NCBI GenBank assembly: GCA_035295125.1 | Contig: DATGJP010000050.1 | Coordinates: forward strand, 1-64,000 | Source: JAICMB01 sp035295125 | GTDB taxonomy: Bacteria > Acidobacteriota > Terriglobia > Bryobacterales > Bryobacteraceae | Reading direction: 5' to 3' | Length of the DNA stretch: 64,000 bases | In this document: in pieces, positions 34,146 to 44,100 of the stretch | Position numbering within the stretch: the first letter of the stretch is position 1 | How the letters are laid out: each line of letters opens with the position of its first letter | The notes under the pieces: model-generated | Told to the model about the DNA's origin: nothing | The model's input: the letters and a program-made list of their open reading frames with translations, nothing else | Database searches by the model: none | Made by a program: the position numbers and the translations under genes

Positions 34146-34745
34146 TCACCAAAGCCCGTCTTTGCAATACGGCCTGCTCCACAACACCACGTGAAGAATC
34201 ACTGTCTTGAGCCAGGCGTCTTCCAACTTCCGTAGTTCCTCGCCCGAAACACCCGCATCGACGAAGAACTTCCGAGCGCTCAGGGCCACAACGGGAACGA
34301 AACCGTACAAATAACGAAGTGGGACGACTGACGGCGTGTGAGCATGATCCGTCACATTCTTCTTGTCCGGAGTGTGCCGGAGGCCGATCTCCTCCTGGTA
34401 GTCGAGCCAGCTCTGATCGTGGGGACGGCTGCAAGCATCGCGCACCCATTGCACGAATCGTTGCTTCACACTAGCTTTGTACCTTTCGTCGGGCTTGCCG
34501 TCCGGACCCACGAACCAGTGTGCGAGAGCCGGCTGGGAACCAATCACTGACCGCCAGGCACCGACCATCTCCTCGGCCTTCTCCTCGAAGATGCGGCTGT
34601 GCTTCCGAAGAACCGCTGCATCGTTTTCCGTCCAGCCAGCGGCCGCCTCGATCTGTCGCAAGTCGCCCAAAGAGATCGGCGAATGAGCTGCCGCCGGGTC
34701 TCCGAAATCGTAACCGGGTATTTCCACTGTCGTTGATTGCTTCAT
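34146..34745 (-). CDS. Protoglobin-domain protein
   Basis: A single-domain heme protein of 199 aa. The whole length matches the protoglobin family: N-terminal IPGYDFG, then AAVLRKHSRIFEEKAEEMVGAW, and the proximal-histidine candidate H124 in EEIGLRHTPDKKN. It lacks a methyl-accepting or diguanylate-cyclase domain, so it is not a globin-coupled sensor. Stand-alone protoglobins bind O2, NO or CO in the cytoplasm, and their physiological role is unsettled. It is divergent from the membrane glycosyltransferase-like gene, with 78 bp between starts. I see no regulatory gene next to it. Confidence 0.87.
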   Translation of the reverse strand: MKQSTTVEIPGYDFGDPAAAHSPISLGDLRQIEAAAGWTENDAAVLRKHSRIFEEKAEEMVGAWRSVIGSQPALAHWFVGPDGKPDERYKASVKQRFVQWVRDACSRPHDQSWLDYQEEIGLRHTPDKKNVTDHAHTPSVVPLRYLYGFVPVVALSARKFFVDAGVSGEELRKLEDAWLKTVILHVVLWSRPYCKDGLW

Positions 34746-34823
34746 ACGCCCGCTATGTAAGACCGCGTCCGGACGAAGAACATTTCGCGCCTGGTCGCTT
34801 AGAATGTGAACGGGAGTCGCGTG

Positions 34824-36476
34824 ATGATTCGCTCATGGCGCTCGATCGCCACTGTAACGTTACTGTACGCCGCCATTGTTACAGCGACTCATTACACTTA
34901 TTTCGGCGACACCAACGCCTATATCGCTAATATCCTGGCGTTCGATCGCGACCCCGGGGCGGGCCGACAGGCGTTCTGGGATTTCGGTCATCTGTGGTGG
35001 CGTCCGCTCGGGTGGCTTCTGTTTCGTGCCTTCGGCGGCCTGATCCCCTACGGCAACACCGGAGAATACAATCTCTCCGTTGCCGTGTTGCTCATTGCGG
35101 TGAATGTTGTAAGCGGCCTCATTACGGTGTTGCTGCTCCGATCGGTCGCTGCGCGCTTCCTGAGTCCCTGGACTGCAAACCTGGTCGCTGTCGCTTTTCT
35201 CTGCTTCCATGCGTTCCTGAACTACATTCAGACCGGCGCGCCATACATCATCGGACTGCTGTGGCTGACGCTGTCGATATGGTCGGCCATCCGTATTGCT
35301 GAATCCAACGCGCAGAGCTATGCCTGGTTGAGCGGAATCGCCGCCGCCTTGTCGGTGCTCTTCTGGTTTCCGTATATCGTCGCGCTTCCCGGACTCCTTG
35401 TACTGCTGTTCCTCTGGCCGTCCGACCGCTCCACGCGCCGTTTCATTCCGGTTGTCGTTGCCGCCGCCTCCCTGGTCGCCGGCGCCGCCTATCTGCTGGC
35501 GATGACTCAACTCCACATCCACTCTGTCGCGGATCTGAGGCAGTGGATTACGGCCTCCAGTCACGGTTGGGCGCAGAACCGCCGCCTGTTCCGTCTCGCG
35601 ACAGGTCTTCCGCGGTCGTTTCTGTGGATTGGCGATACCGGGATGTTGATCAAGCGTTACGTCCTTCACGACCCCTATGCTCCCGTCAGCATTTCGCAGA
35701 TCATTTTCCAGCAGCTTTGGCGGGTTGCGATCTTTTACGTGTTCGCCGTTGCCTTGGCTGTCACCTTATTCCGAGAAGTAAAAGAGCGCTGGGTTCTCTG
35801 GATCACCCTCGCCGCCGCCGTTCCCGTACTCTTCTTCGCGGTCGTGATTTTTGAGCCAGGTTCCACCGAGCGGTATCTGCCGCTCTACCCATTTCTGTGT
35901 ATCGCCGTGTCGTACGCGCTCTCGCGAATCCACGAGAATCGTGTCGCAGCGACTGCCATTGCCGCATTTCTCGCGCTCGCGGTGGTTCTCAACGTCGCGG
36001 CGCTTTGGCGAGGTTCAGTGATGCGCCAGTACGAGCGGACCTCTTCGCGCGCTTCCAGCCTCAACCATCGCGTCACCTCGAAGGGCCTCGTCGCCGTCGT
36101 TTCCCAGTTCGATGATCTCTACCTCCTTACCGGCTCCTTTCCGTTCGACCCCGTTAGCCGCTTGTCGCTGCCGATCTACGACGTCGTCGGCCCGGCCAGC
36201 GACCGCGTACGCACCTGGAAACAGGACTTTGCTCGCCTGGCCGTCAACGCCCAGTCGAAAAACGAGGCGGTCTGGGTTTCGAAACGACTGCTCGCCGTCA
36301 AACCCGCGCCCGAGTGGGGCTGGAATGAGGGCGACGATCCCAGGATTTCGTGGAAGGACCTGCCCCCATTCTTTAGCGGATTGGAGTATTGCGGCGATGT
36401 GGGCGGACCCGATGGTTTTCTGCAGGTGGCCAACTCAGCTAACAACCAGCAGGTCCTCACCGCCGCCGCGAATTAG
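34824..36476 (+). CDS. GT-C-like polytopic membrane protein
   Basis: Integral membrane protein of 550 aa with about ten or more hydrophobic helices in the N-terminal 420 residues and a soluble C-terminal 130. The first periplasmic loop has an acidic motif (HYTYFGDTNAYIANILAFDRD), placed like the catalytic acids of GT-C fold glycosyltransferases (PMT/ArnT group). No substrate can be read. The ATG at 34824 follows GGGAG and precedes the first helix directly; a GTG at 34806 is the alternative. Its last four bases overlap the end of the convergent aspartyl-tRNA synthetase gene. Confidence 0.65.
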   Translation: MIRSWRSIATVTLLYAAIVTATHYTYFGDTNAYIANILAFDRDPGAGRQAFWDFGHLWWRPLGWLLFRAFGGLIPYGNTGEYNLSVAVLLIAVNVVSGLITVLLLRSVAARFLSPWTANLVAVAFLCFHAFLNYIQTGAPYIIGLLWLTLSIWSAIRIAESNAQSYAWLSGIAAALSVLFWFPYIVALPGLLVLLFLWPSDRSTRRFIPVVVAAASLVAGAAYLLAMTQLHIHSVADLRQWITASSHGWAQNRRLFRLATGLPRSFLWIGDTGMLIKRYVLHDPYAPVSISQIIFQQLWRVAIFYVFAVALAVTLFREVKERWVLWITLAAAVPVLFFAVVIFEPGSTERYLPLYPFLCIAVSYALSRIHENRVAATAIAAFLALAVVLNVAALWRGSVMRQYERTSSRASSLNHRVTSKGLVAVVSQFDDLYLLTGSFPFDPVSRLSLPIYDVVGPASDRVRTWKQDFARLAVNAQSKNEAVWVSKRLLAVKPAPEWGWNEGDDPRISWKDLPPFFSGLEYCGDVGGPDGFLQVANSANNQQVLTAAAN

Positions 36477-37789
36477 GGCGTCAGTTTATACCGGTCGCGC
36501 GGATACAACACTGCCTGCCGCACGTTCGGCAGCTTCAGGATTTGCGCGGTCAACCGTTCCAGGCCGATCGCGAACCCGCCATGCGGCGGCATGCCCAGCT
36601 CGAACATCTTCAGGTGACTCTCAAATCCGGCGGGATCGATGCCCCGACCTCGCAGCGCCCCCTCCAGATCCTCGCGACGATGTAGTCGCTGTCCTCCGGT
36701 CGTAATCTCGACGCCGTAGAACAGCAGATCGAAGCTGCTCGCGGCGCCAGTGGTTCCACGCGGAGCCGTGTAGAACGGGCGTGCCGATAACGGGAACCCC
36801 AGTACGAAGACGGCGGGAACGCCGGTTTCCATCTGCGCGAGTTGGCAAAGCTGCCGTTCGCCTTCCGGATCGAGATCGTCGGTTAAATCGGTGCGCCCGA
36901 ATTTCTCTTTCAGCAGTTCCAGGCACGTCGAGAACTCCCAGCAGGGCACGTCCAACATCGAAGGCAGCGGTTCATCCCGATACACCTTCAAAATGTCGCC
37001 GCACTCCTCTGTGACCGACTGGAAAATAGCCGTCAGGAGTTCCCGCTCAAGCTGAATCACGTCCTCCGGTCCATCGATGAATCCGAACTCCACGTCAAGC
37101 GAGTAATACTCTGTGAGGTGGCGACTCGAAGCGTGCGGCTCAGCCCGATACACGTGACCGGTCTCGAAGACTCGCTCGAATCCCGCCACGCCGTGCTCCT
37201 TATAGAACTGCGGGCTCTGCGCCAGGTAGGCGATCCGTTCAAAATACTTCAGCTCGAACAGATTCGTTCCGCCCTCAGTACCCGACGCCACCAGCTTCGA
37301 TGTGATGATTTCCGTGAAGCGCTGCGAAGTGAGGTAATTTCGAAATCCTCTCAGCAGCGCAGCCTGCACGCGAAACACATTCCCGACGGCCTCGTTGCGC
37401 AGCGCGAGCGGCCGGTACTCGATCAGCGATTCCAGGCCCACAGAATCGATATTCGACGCCGAATTGAAAGGCAGATTCTGGCCGGCACGATTTAGCACCC
37501 GAACTTCCAGCACATCAACCTCATATCCGCTCTTGGCCCGGTCATCAAGCCGCACGCGCCCCCGCACCTCGACGGTGTCCTCCAGCTTCAACCGCAAATC
37601 TTTCAAATCATCGGAGGACGCCACGCACTGCACCTCGCCGGAGCAGTCTTTGAGAATCACGAAAGTAGTTTTCCCGAGCACACGCAGGCGGTAGATCCAC
37701 CCACGTAAGAGGACCTCCTGATGGGCGAACTCGGGTATGGATTGGACGAATGTTCGCTGGTTAGTTGTTGTGATCACGGCAATGCCCAC
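36473..37789 (-). CDS. aspS: Aspartyl-tRNA synthetase, archaeal/AspS2 type
   Basis: Class IIb aminoacyl-tRNA synthetase of 438 aa. The N-terminal OB-fold (HQEVLLRGWIYRLRVLGKTTFVILKD) binds the anticodon. The catalytic core has motif 2 (FETGHVYRAEPHASSRHLTEY) and motif 3 (GGFAIGLERLTAQI), ending NVRQAVLYPRDRYKLTP. It lacks the roughly 120-residue GAD insertion of the usual bacterial AspRS (about 590 aa), so it belongs to the shorter archaeal-like group, often non-discriminating and charging both tRNA-Asp and tRNA-Asn. The start is GTG at 37789; a second GTG at 37777 is possible. No GatCAB gene is in the window. Confidence 0.88.
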   Translation of the reverse strand: MGIAVITTTNQRTFVQSIPEFAHQEVLLRGWIYRLRVLGKTTFVILKDCSGEVQCVASSDDLKDLRLKLEDTVEVRGRVRLDDRAKSGYEVDVLEVRVLNRAGQNLPFNSASNIDSVGLESLIEYRPLALRNEAVGNVFRVQAALLRGFRNYLTSQRFTEIITSKLVASGTEGGTNLFELKYFERIAYLAQSPQFYKEHGVAGFERVFETGHVYRAEPHASSRHLTEYYSLDVEFGFIDGPEDVIQLERELLTAIFQSVTEECGDILKVYRDEPLPSMLDVPCWEFSTCLELLKEKFGRTDLTDDLDPEGERQLCQLAQMETGVPAVFVLGFPLSARPFYTAPRGTTGAASSFDLLFYGVEITTGGQRLHRREDLEGALRGRGIDPAGFESHLKMFELGMPPHGGFAIGLERLTAQILKLPNVRQAVLYPRDRYKLTP

Positions 37790-38060
37790 TTGAGAATTGC
37801 CGGAACCGCAGTACGCGGCGGTGCCATCCAGCTTCCGGGCGAACCCGGCGCTTAATTAGCGCTGTCTCGTAGCGTCACGTTTCCCTCTATGCGGGCCTGC
37901 GGAGAATCCGCTTCCGGTTCAAGGGAACCTCTCGGAGGGGTCTGTCCTCTTCAGCGAGTTCCTTCCATTGTATCTCTCGATCTTGTATCCCAAGGTATTA
38001 CACTGCTTCAGATTCCTCGCGCCTCGCGAATATGCGCCACCTCTTCGGGCGAGGCAGCTT

Positions 38061-38086
38061 GGTGGGGCAGGCGGTTTCGCCTGCCC
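38061..38086 (+). repeat. Family A hairpin, short copy
   Basis: GGTGGGGCAGGCG opens it, with a perfect 9-bp stem GGGCAGGCG / CGCCTGCCC (38065-38086) around GTTT. It is the only recognisable feature in the 308-bp gap 37790-38097 between the aspS start and the amidase stop. Confidence 0.8.
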
Positions 38087-38097
38087 ATCTCGACGCG

Positions 38098-39585
38098 TTA
38101 CCCATGCACCGGGGGTATCCGTTTTCCCCAAGGCCGAGCCGCCTCCACCTGGGAAGCCACTCGAATCAGCACATCCTCTCGCGCGTAAGCCGCCACAAAC
38201 TGCACGCCAACCGGGATTCCTTCCTCTGTCCAATGCAGCGGCAAACTAACCGCCGGCTGCCCCGTCATGTTGAAGTACGAAGTGAACGGTGTCCACTTGA
38301 CGACATTCTCAACGTGCCCCGCTGCAATGCTGAGCGTGCCGATCTTCGGAGGCACCATGCCCAGCGTGGGCGTAATTAGAAGATCGAATCCGTTCGCCCA
38401 CCAGGCCGCCATAGTGACCGTGAAAGCCTGCATATCCTCCATCGCCGTGAGATAATCCGACGCCGGCACCTGCCGTCCGCGGTCCAGATAGAACCGCGTA
38501 TCGGGGTCAAGATCGTCGGCGCCGGCCGTCTTCCCGATGCGTCGCTCGAATCCCTGGAGCGCCGCCAGCAACCGCACCGGCCAGATGCGAATGAATATCG
38601 TGCCGCTCTTCGGCTCATCGAGAACCGCCGGATGCGCGACCTCAACATGATGCCCTAGCGACTCCAGGAGCTTGCCGGTTTCCTCCACAGCCTTGCGGCA
38701 CTCCGGATCGAGCGTGCCTTCCACCGTCGACGCGAACCGCGTCATCAGGCCGATCCGCAAACGCCCCGGCGAAGCGCCCACCTCGCTGACAAGCGGCCGC
38801 GCCAACGCGGGTGGAGCAGCCGTGTCGCCCGGCAAAGCCCCTGAAGCGAAATCCAGGCAAGCCGCTTGATCGCGTACCGACCGGGTTTCGAACCCCTGCA
38901 CGCTGACCGGCGACACCCACTCCGTGCCTGGCCAAACGCTCACACGCCCGCGGCTCGGTTTCAACCCGATCACCCCGCACGCAGCCGCAGGGGTTCGCAA
39001 AGAGCCGCCGCCGTCGCTGCCATGAGCCACCGGAACCATGAGCGACGCGACCGCCGTGGCCGACCCACCGCTTGACCCGCTCGTTGTCCGCGTCACGTCC
39101 CACGGGTTCTTCGTCGGACCCCAAGCCAGCGGCTCCGTGCTCGCCACCGACCCAAACTCCGGAGTATTTGTCCGGCCCAGGTTAATGAAGCCGGCCTTCT
39201 GAATCCGGCGAGCCAGCTCCGTCGTTACTGCCGACTTGTAGGCGTTGTTCTTCAGAAATCGCGACCCCTGCGATTCCGGCTCACCCGCCACGGCACAACC
39301 CAGATCCTTGGTAAGAAACGGAACGCCGCTGAATGGACCATGCGGCAAAGCCTTCGACTTCGCCTCCTCGCGAGCCTTCTCGAACCGTTCCCAAATCACC
39401 GCATTCAGCGTGGGATTCAGCTTTTCGATCCTTCGAATCGCCGCATCGACAAGCTCCAAAGGGCTCGCTTTCCCCTTGCGAACCATGTCAGCCAACGCGG
39501 TCGCATCCAAGGTCGACAACTCGTCGGGAGTCTGCCCCGCAGCCGCGGCGGCAGCGGCCGCCTGTATGAACACACGCCGATCCAT
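38098..39585 (-). CDS. Amidase-signature hydrolase
   Basis: A 495-aa hydrolase of the amidase signature family, which cleaves amide or ester bonds through a Ser-cisSer-Lys triad. All three residues are visible: K93 in GVPFLTKDLG, S171 in TTSGSSGGSA and nucleophile S195 in GSDGGGSLRTPA. The N-terminus MDRRVFIQAAAAAAAAG looks like a Tat-type or plain export signal, so the enzyme is probably periplasmic. The C-terminus HVENVVKWTPFTSYFNMTGQPAVSLPL is typical. Substrate is unknown, and GatA is excluded because export is likely and no gatB or gatC is nearby. It is divergent from the Gfo/Idh operon. Confidence 0.9.
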   Translation of the reverse strand: MDRRVFIQAAAAAAAAGQTPDELSTLDATALADMVRKGKASPLELVDAAIRRIEKLNPTLNAVIWERFEKAREEAKSKALPHGPFSGVPFLTKDLGCAVAGEPESQGSRFLKNNAYKSAVTTELARRIQKAGFINLGRTNTPEFGSVASTEPLAWGPTKNPWDVTRTTSGSSGGSATAVASLMVPVAHGSDGGGSLRTPAAACGVIGLKPSRGRVSVWPGTEWVSPVSVQGFETRSVRDQAACLDFASGALPGDTAAPPALARPLVSEVGASPGRLRIGLMTRFASTVEGTLDPECRKAVEETGKLLESLGHHVEVAHPAVLDEPKSGTIFIRIWPVRLLAALQGFERRIGKTAGADDLDPDTRFYLDRGRQVPASDYLTAMEDMQAFTVTMAAWWANGFDLLITPTLGMVPPKIGTLSIAAGHVENVVKWTPFTSYFNMTGQPAVSLPLHWTEEGIPVGVQFVAAYAREDVLIRVASQVEAARPWGKRIPPVHG

Positions 39586-39615
39586 TAGCCAATTGTGCCA
39601 AAATCGCTAGTAACG

Positions 39616-39637
39616 CAGGCTTTAGCCTGTTTTTCTT
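39616..39637. repeat. Small hairpin with T tract
   Basis: CAGGC-TTTA-GCCTG (39616-39629) is followed by TTTTTCTT on the plus strand, the form of an intrinsic terminator. However, it sits between two divergent gene starts, with no transcript entering from the left, so I call it a repeat-like hairpin or leader structure rather than a terminator. Confidence 0.45.
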
Positions 39638-39684
39638 AGTAACCAATGGCACCAACCTCACGCCATAAGGACCTTGGAGGAATT

Positions 39685-41181
39685 GTGTCTCTCAACTTAT
39701 CCCGTCGTTATTTCTTTTTCGGAAGCCTCCTCGCGGGCGCCGTACCCGCGGCCGGATTCGGAACCAGTCCCTCGCTGAAGCGGATGGGCTACAAATCGCC
39801 CAACGAAAAACTCAACATCGCATCGATCGGCGCGGCAGGCAAAGCCGCGAGCGACATCACCGCCTGCGCTCCCACCGAAAACATCGTTGCCCTCTGCGAC
39901 GTCGACGACAAGCGTGGCGCGCGAATGTACGAGCGCTTCGAAAAAGCGCCGCATTATCGCGATTTCCGCCAGATGCTCGACAAGGAAGATCGCAACATCG
40001 ACGCCGTCATCGTAGCCATTCCCGATCACATGCACGCCACAGCCGCGCTCTGGGCGATGCAGCATGGTAAACACGTGTATGTCCAAAAACCGCTGGCGCA
40101 GTCCGTCTGGGAATGCCGCCAGTTGCGCGAAGCTGCCCAGAAATACAAGGTCGCGACGCAAATGGGAAACCAGGGCTACTCCAACGAAGGCACACGCCAG
40201 TGCGCCGAGATGATCTGGAGCGGTGAGATCGGCGAAGTCACCGAAGTCCACGCCTGGACCAATCGCCCGACCTGGCCGCAAGGCCTCCCCGATGCTCCTC
40301 CCGAGTCTCCCGTGCCCGACAACCTCGATTGGGACCTCTGGCTCGGAAGAGCGGCGAAGCGTCCCTACAGCGACGCATACGCCCCGTTCAAATGGCGCGG
40401 CTTTTACGATTTCGGCTGCGGAGCGCTTGGCGACATGGCCTGCCACATCCTCGGAGCTCCGAATGTGGCTCTGCGGCTCGGCTCACCGTCGAGCGTCGAA
40501 TGCATTAGCCAGGAAGGTAAGAGCAAGTATTACTACCCGTCGAAGTCAGTAATCCGTTTCGATTTCCCCGCTCGTGGCTCGATGCCCGCGGTCAAGCTGT
40601 TTTGGCACGACGGTATGAAGGCGCAGCCCGAGATTGCGGGCGTGCCGAACGGAGAACTGATCGGCGACCTGCCTCGCCCGCGCGTTCCCGGCGAAACCGA
40701 ACAGAATCGCACACCGCGCCCCGCACACCCGTTCTATCAGGGCGAAATCTTCACGGACGCATATCTCGCGCCCGGAGCGCTCGACACGCCACCGACTCCA
40801 GAAGGCAAACCGACTGGACCGGCCCCGAACGGTAGCGTCTTCATCGGAGATAAGGGCATGATCACCACCGGCACCTACGGCGAGCAGACCCGTCTCGTCC
40901 CAATGGAGCGCATGCGCGACTATAAATTCCCGCCGCAATTCCTGAGCCGCTCGCCCGGCCACTATCGCGACTGGATTCGCGCCTGCAAAGGCGGCGAGCC
41001 GTCGTGCTCGAATTTTGACGTGGCGGCGCCCTTCGCCGAATGGATCCTGCTGGGCGTCATCTCGCTCCGAGCCGAAGGCAAACTTGATTGGGACGCCGAA
41101 AAGATGCGGATCACCAACAACAGCGAGGCCAACGCCTTTATTAAGCCGTACGTGCGCAAAGGATGGTCGATCACAGCGTGA
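39685..41181 (+). CDS. Gfo/Idh/MocA-family oxidoreductase, Tat-exported
   Basis: NAD(P)-dependent sugar or cyclitol oxidoreductase-like protein. I choose the GTG at 39685 (498 aa) because GGAGG lies four bases before it and it begins at the Tat signal (LSRRYFFFGSLLAGAV); the ATG at 39646 would add 13 residues. The Rossmann region is IASIGAAGKAASDI. The usual EKP motif reads VQKPLA, keeping the lysine. The C-terminal domain includes GDMACHILGAPN. Tat-exported members keep cofactor bound, as in glucose-fructose oxidoreductase. It is the first gene of a four-gene operon, with its end overlapping the propeller gene by 19 bases. Confidence 0.88.
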   Translation: MSLNLSRRYFFFGSLLAGAVPAAGFGTSPSLKRMGYKSPNEKLNIASIGAAGKAASDITACAPTENIVALCDVDDKRGARMYERFEKAPHYRDFRQMLDKEDRNIDAVIVAIPDHMHATAALWAMQHGKHVYVQKPLAQSVWECRQLREAAQKYKVATQMGNQGYSNEGTRQCAEMIWSGEIGEVTEVHAWTNRPTWPQGLPDAPPESPVPDNLDWDLWLGRAAKRPYSDAYAPFKWRGFYDFGCGALGDMACHILGAPNVALRLGSPSSVECISQEGKSKYYYPSKSVIRFDFPARGSMPAVKLFWHDGMKAQPEIAGVPNGELIGDLPRPRVPGETEQNRTPRPAHPFYQGEIFTDAYLAPGALDTPPTPEGKPTGPAPNGSVFIGDKGMITTGTYGEQTRLVPMERMRDYKFPPQFLSRSPGHYRDWIRACKGGEPSCSNFDVAAPFAEWILLGVISLRAEGKLDWDAEKMRITNNSEANAFIKPYVRKGWSITA

Positions 41182-44100
41182 GATTCGTAGCCTCCCTGCT
41201 CATCCTCGGGCTCGCTGGCGCATCGGCCCAGCAATTCGATCCCGCGCTTTACAACGGAATGCGCTGGCGGCAGATCGGTCCCTTCCGGGCGGGCCGCGTC
41301 ACCGCAGCAGCGGGAATCCCCGGCAACGCCGCCGTCTACTACATGGGCACGCCCGGCGGGGGCGTTTGGAAAACAGTCGACGGTGGGGTGGTCTGGAACC
41401 CCGTCTTCGACCAAATTCCCGTTTCCTCGATCGGCGCGATTGCGGTCGCGCCGTCGAACCCCTCTATTGTTTACGTCGGCACGGGCGACGTCAGTAACGT
41501 CGGCGGCTCGGTGAATGAAGGCAACGGCGTCTATCGCTCGAACGACGCCGGCAAGACCTGGCAGCACGTCGGGCTCGACGAAACCGAGCACATCGGTAAC
41601 CTCTGGGTGGACGCCCGCAATCCCGACGTCGTGATCGTTGCGGCGCTCGGGCGTACCTATGCGAAAAGCACCGAACGCGGAGTCTTCAAGACCACAGATG
41701 GCGGCAAGACCTGGCGCAAGGTGCTCTACAAAGACGACGTCACCGGAGCAGTCGATCTCGCCTTCGCGTCCGACAATCCCAAAATCGGATTGGCCGCCAT
41801 GTGGGTGCATTACGTGCAGCCCGCGGCCGCTCGCAACCAAATCGACGCGATGGGCGGAGCCGCCATCTACAAAACCACCGACGGCGGCGACACCTGGACG
41901 GAGGTGAAAAGCCCTGGCCTGCCCACAGGTAGGCTCGGTCGAATCGGAGTAGCCGTCGCGCCTGGCGGTCAACGAGCTTTCGCCATCATTGCCGGAAACG
42001 GCGGCGCCGCCGGTCTCTATCGAACCGATGACAGTGGAGCTAACTGGCACAAAAGCACGCCTGATCCGCGCATCCAGGGTAGCGGCTACTTCAGCCGTGT
42101 CTTCCTTGATCCCCATAACCCCGATGTCGTCTACGTAGCGCAGACTTCGCTCTACCGCTCCGAAGATGGCGGCAAGACGTTCTCCTCCTACAAAGGGGCG
42201 CCGGGTGGTGACGACAACCACGCCCTCTGGATCGACCCCACGAATTCCGATCGCATGATCATGGCCAGCGATCAGGGCGCCACCATCAGCATGGACGGTG
42301 GGAAATCGTGGAGCTCCTGGTACAACCAGCCGACCGGCCAGATCTATCACATGTCCACCGACAACCGCTTCCCGTACTGGGTTTATGGCACGCAGCAGGA
42401 CAGCGGATCGGTAGCCACGCTGAGCCGAGGCGATTATGGCGAGATCACCTTCATGGATTGGGACCCCATCGGCGGCTACGAATTCGGCTATATCGTGCCC
42501 GACCCGCTGAATCCCAATCGCGTTTTCGCCGGCGGCCCCGGCCGCGGCCTGGTGCGTATCGACCGCTCGAATCGGCAGGTGGTCAACGTCTCACCCAGCG
42601 TCGTTCGCGACAACGAATACCGCATGGCGATGAATCCTCCGCTCGCGTTCTCGCCACACGACTCACATCTGTTCTACGAGGGCGCGCAGTACCTGTTGGA
42701 GACACGCGACGCCGGTGTGCATTGGAAGGCCATCAGCCCAGACCTTACCAAGCGTCCCGACGCCCAGGTTCGGCCCCCTCAGCCGCAGACCGAAGAGGAA
42801 CCCACGCCGGACAGTCAGCCGAAGAAGCCCAAAGTTCGCGAAGAGGAAGTCACCGTTCGCCCGCCCGATCGCAGCGCCATCAACACCTTCTCGCTCTCGC
42901 CGGCAACGAACGGAGTGATCTGGGCGGGAACCACAAACGGCCTGATTCAGGTCACGAAGGACAGCGGCGCGACCTGGCAAAATGTCTCGCCCCCGGGCCT
43001 GTCTCAGTATTCGCAGATCAGCATCATCGAGGCCGGACGTTTCGATGCGGCAACCGCTTACGCGGCCATCGATCGCCACGAGGAAAACGACTTCCAGCCT
43101 CACTTCGTCCGCACCCATGATTACGGCAAAACGTGGACGGAAATCTCCACCGGCATTCCGGGCCGAAGCTTCGCGCGAGTCGTGCGGGAAGACCCGGCGC
43201 GCAAAGGTCTGCTCTACGCCGGTACCGAGACGGCCGCCTACGTCTCGTTCGACGACGGCGACCACTGGAATCCGCTGCAACTGAACATGCCGACCACGTC
43301 GGTGCGCGACCTGGAGATCCACGGCAACGACCTCGTGGCTGCCACCTATGGGCGCGCATTCTGGGTTCTCGACGATCTCGCGCCGCTCCGCCAGGCACGC
43401 GATGTCGGCAGAGCGCAGACCTACCTCTACAAACCCGACAAGGCGTTGCGAACCCGCCGCGACCTGAATCAGGATACGCCAATTCCGCCCGAAATGCCCG
43501 CCGGACAAAACCCGCCGGATGGCGCAGTGATCGATTACTATCTCGCGTCGGCTCCACCAGCCGACGTCACGCTCGCCATCTACGACAGCGCCGGTCAGCT
43601 CGTCCGCGAGCTCTCGAGCAAGCCGGGTGCGGCTTCGACAGAGCCGCCGCCCAACGTCCCCGATTACTGGCTGGCACGTCCGGCCTACCCGACCGCGCAG
43701 GCCGGCATGAATCGCTTCATTTGGGACTTGCGCTCGAGCGCCCCCCTGGTGCTACGGCACGAATATCCGATAGCCGCCCTGTACGGAAACACCCCCGGTC
43801 TTCCGCTGGGCGAACAGGTGGTACCCGGCAAATACGAAGTGCGTCTCACCGCGAACGGCCGCACCATCAAGCAGCCGCTCGAAGTCGGCATGGACCCGCG
43901 CGTAGACGTCTCCGATACGGCTCTCAAACAGCAATTCGACCTCGAGAAGAAAGTGATCGATCTCGTCACCGCGAGCTACGACTTTTACCATCAGGCCTCT
44001 CTCCTCCGCGAAGCCCTCGCGGTCGCGCAGAAGAAGGCACCGGCAGCCGAAGCCGCGCTGAAAGACTTCGACCAGAAAGCGGTGAAGATTCAGGGCACCG

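Noticed and set aside
34042..34449. 135-aa open frame on the minus strand overlapping protoglobin
   Set aside because: Its C-terminus is the translated tRNA-Leu (ends MWRNWQTR) and the rest is another frame of the protoglobin gene.
39616..39637. Intrinsic terminator
   Set aside because: It lies between divergent starts with no incoming transcript, so termination is not its likely role.
40962..42350. 462-aa open frame antisense to the Gfo/Idh and propeller genes
   Set aside because: Mirror of high-GC coding sequence; no motif, no start signal, and two convincing genes lie opposite.
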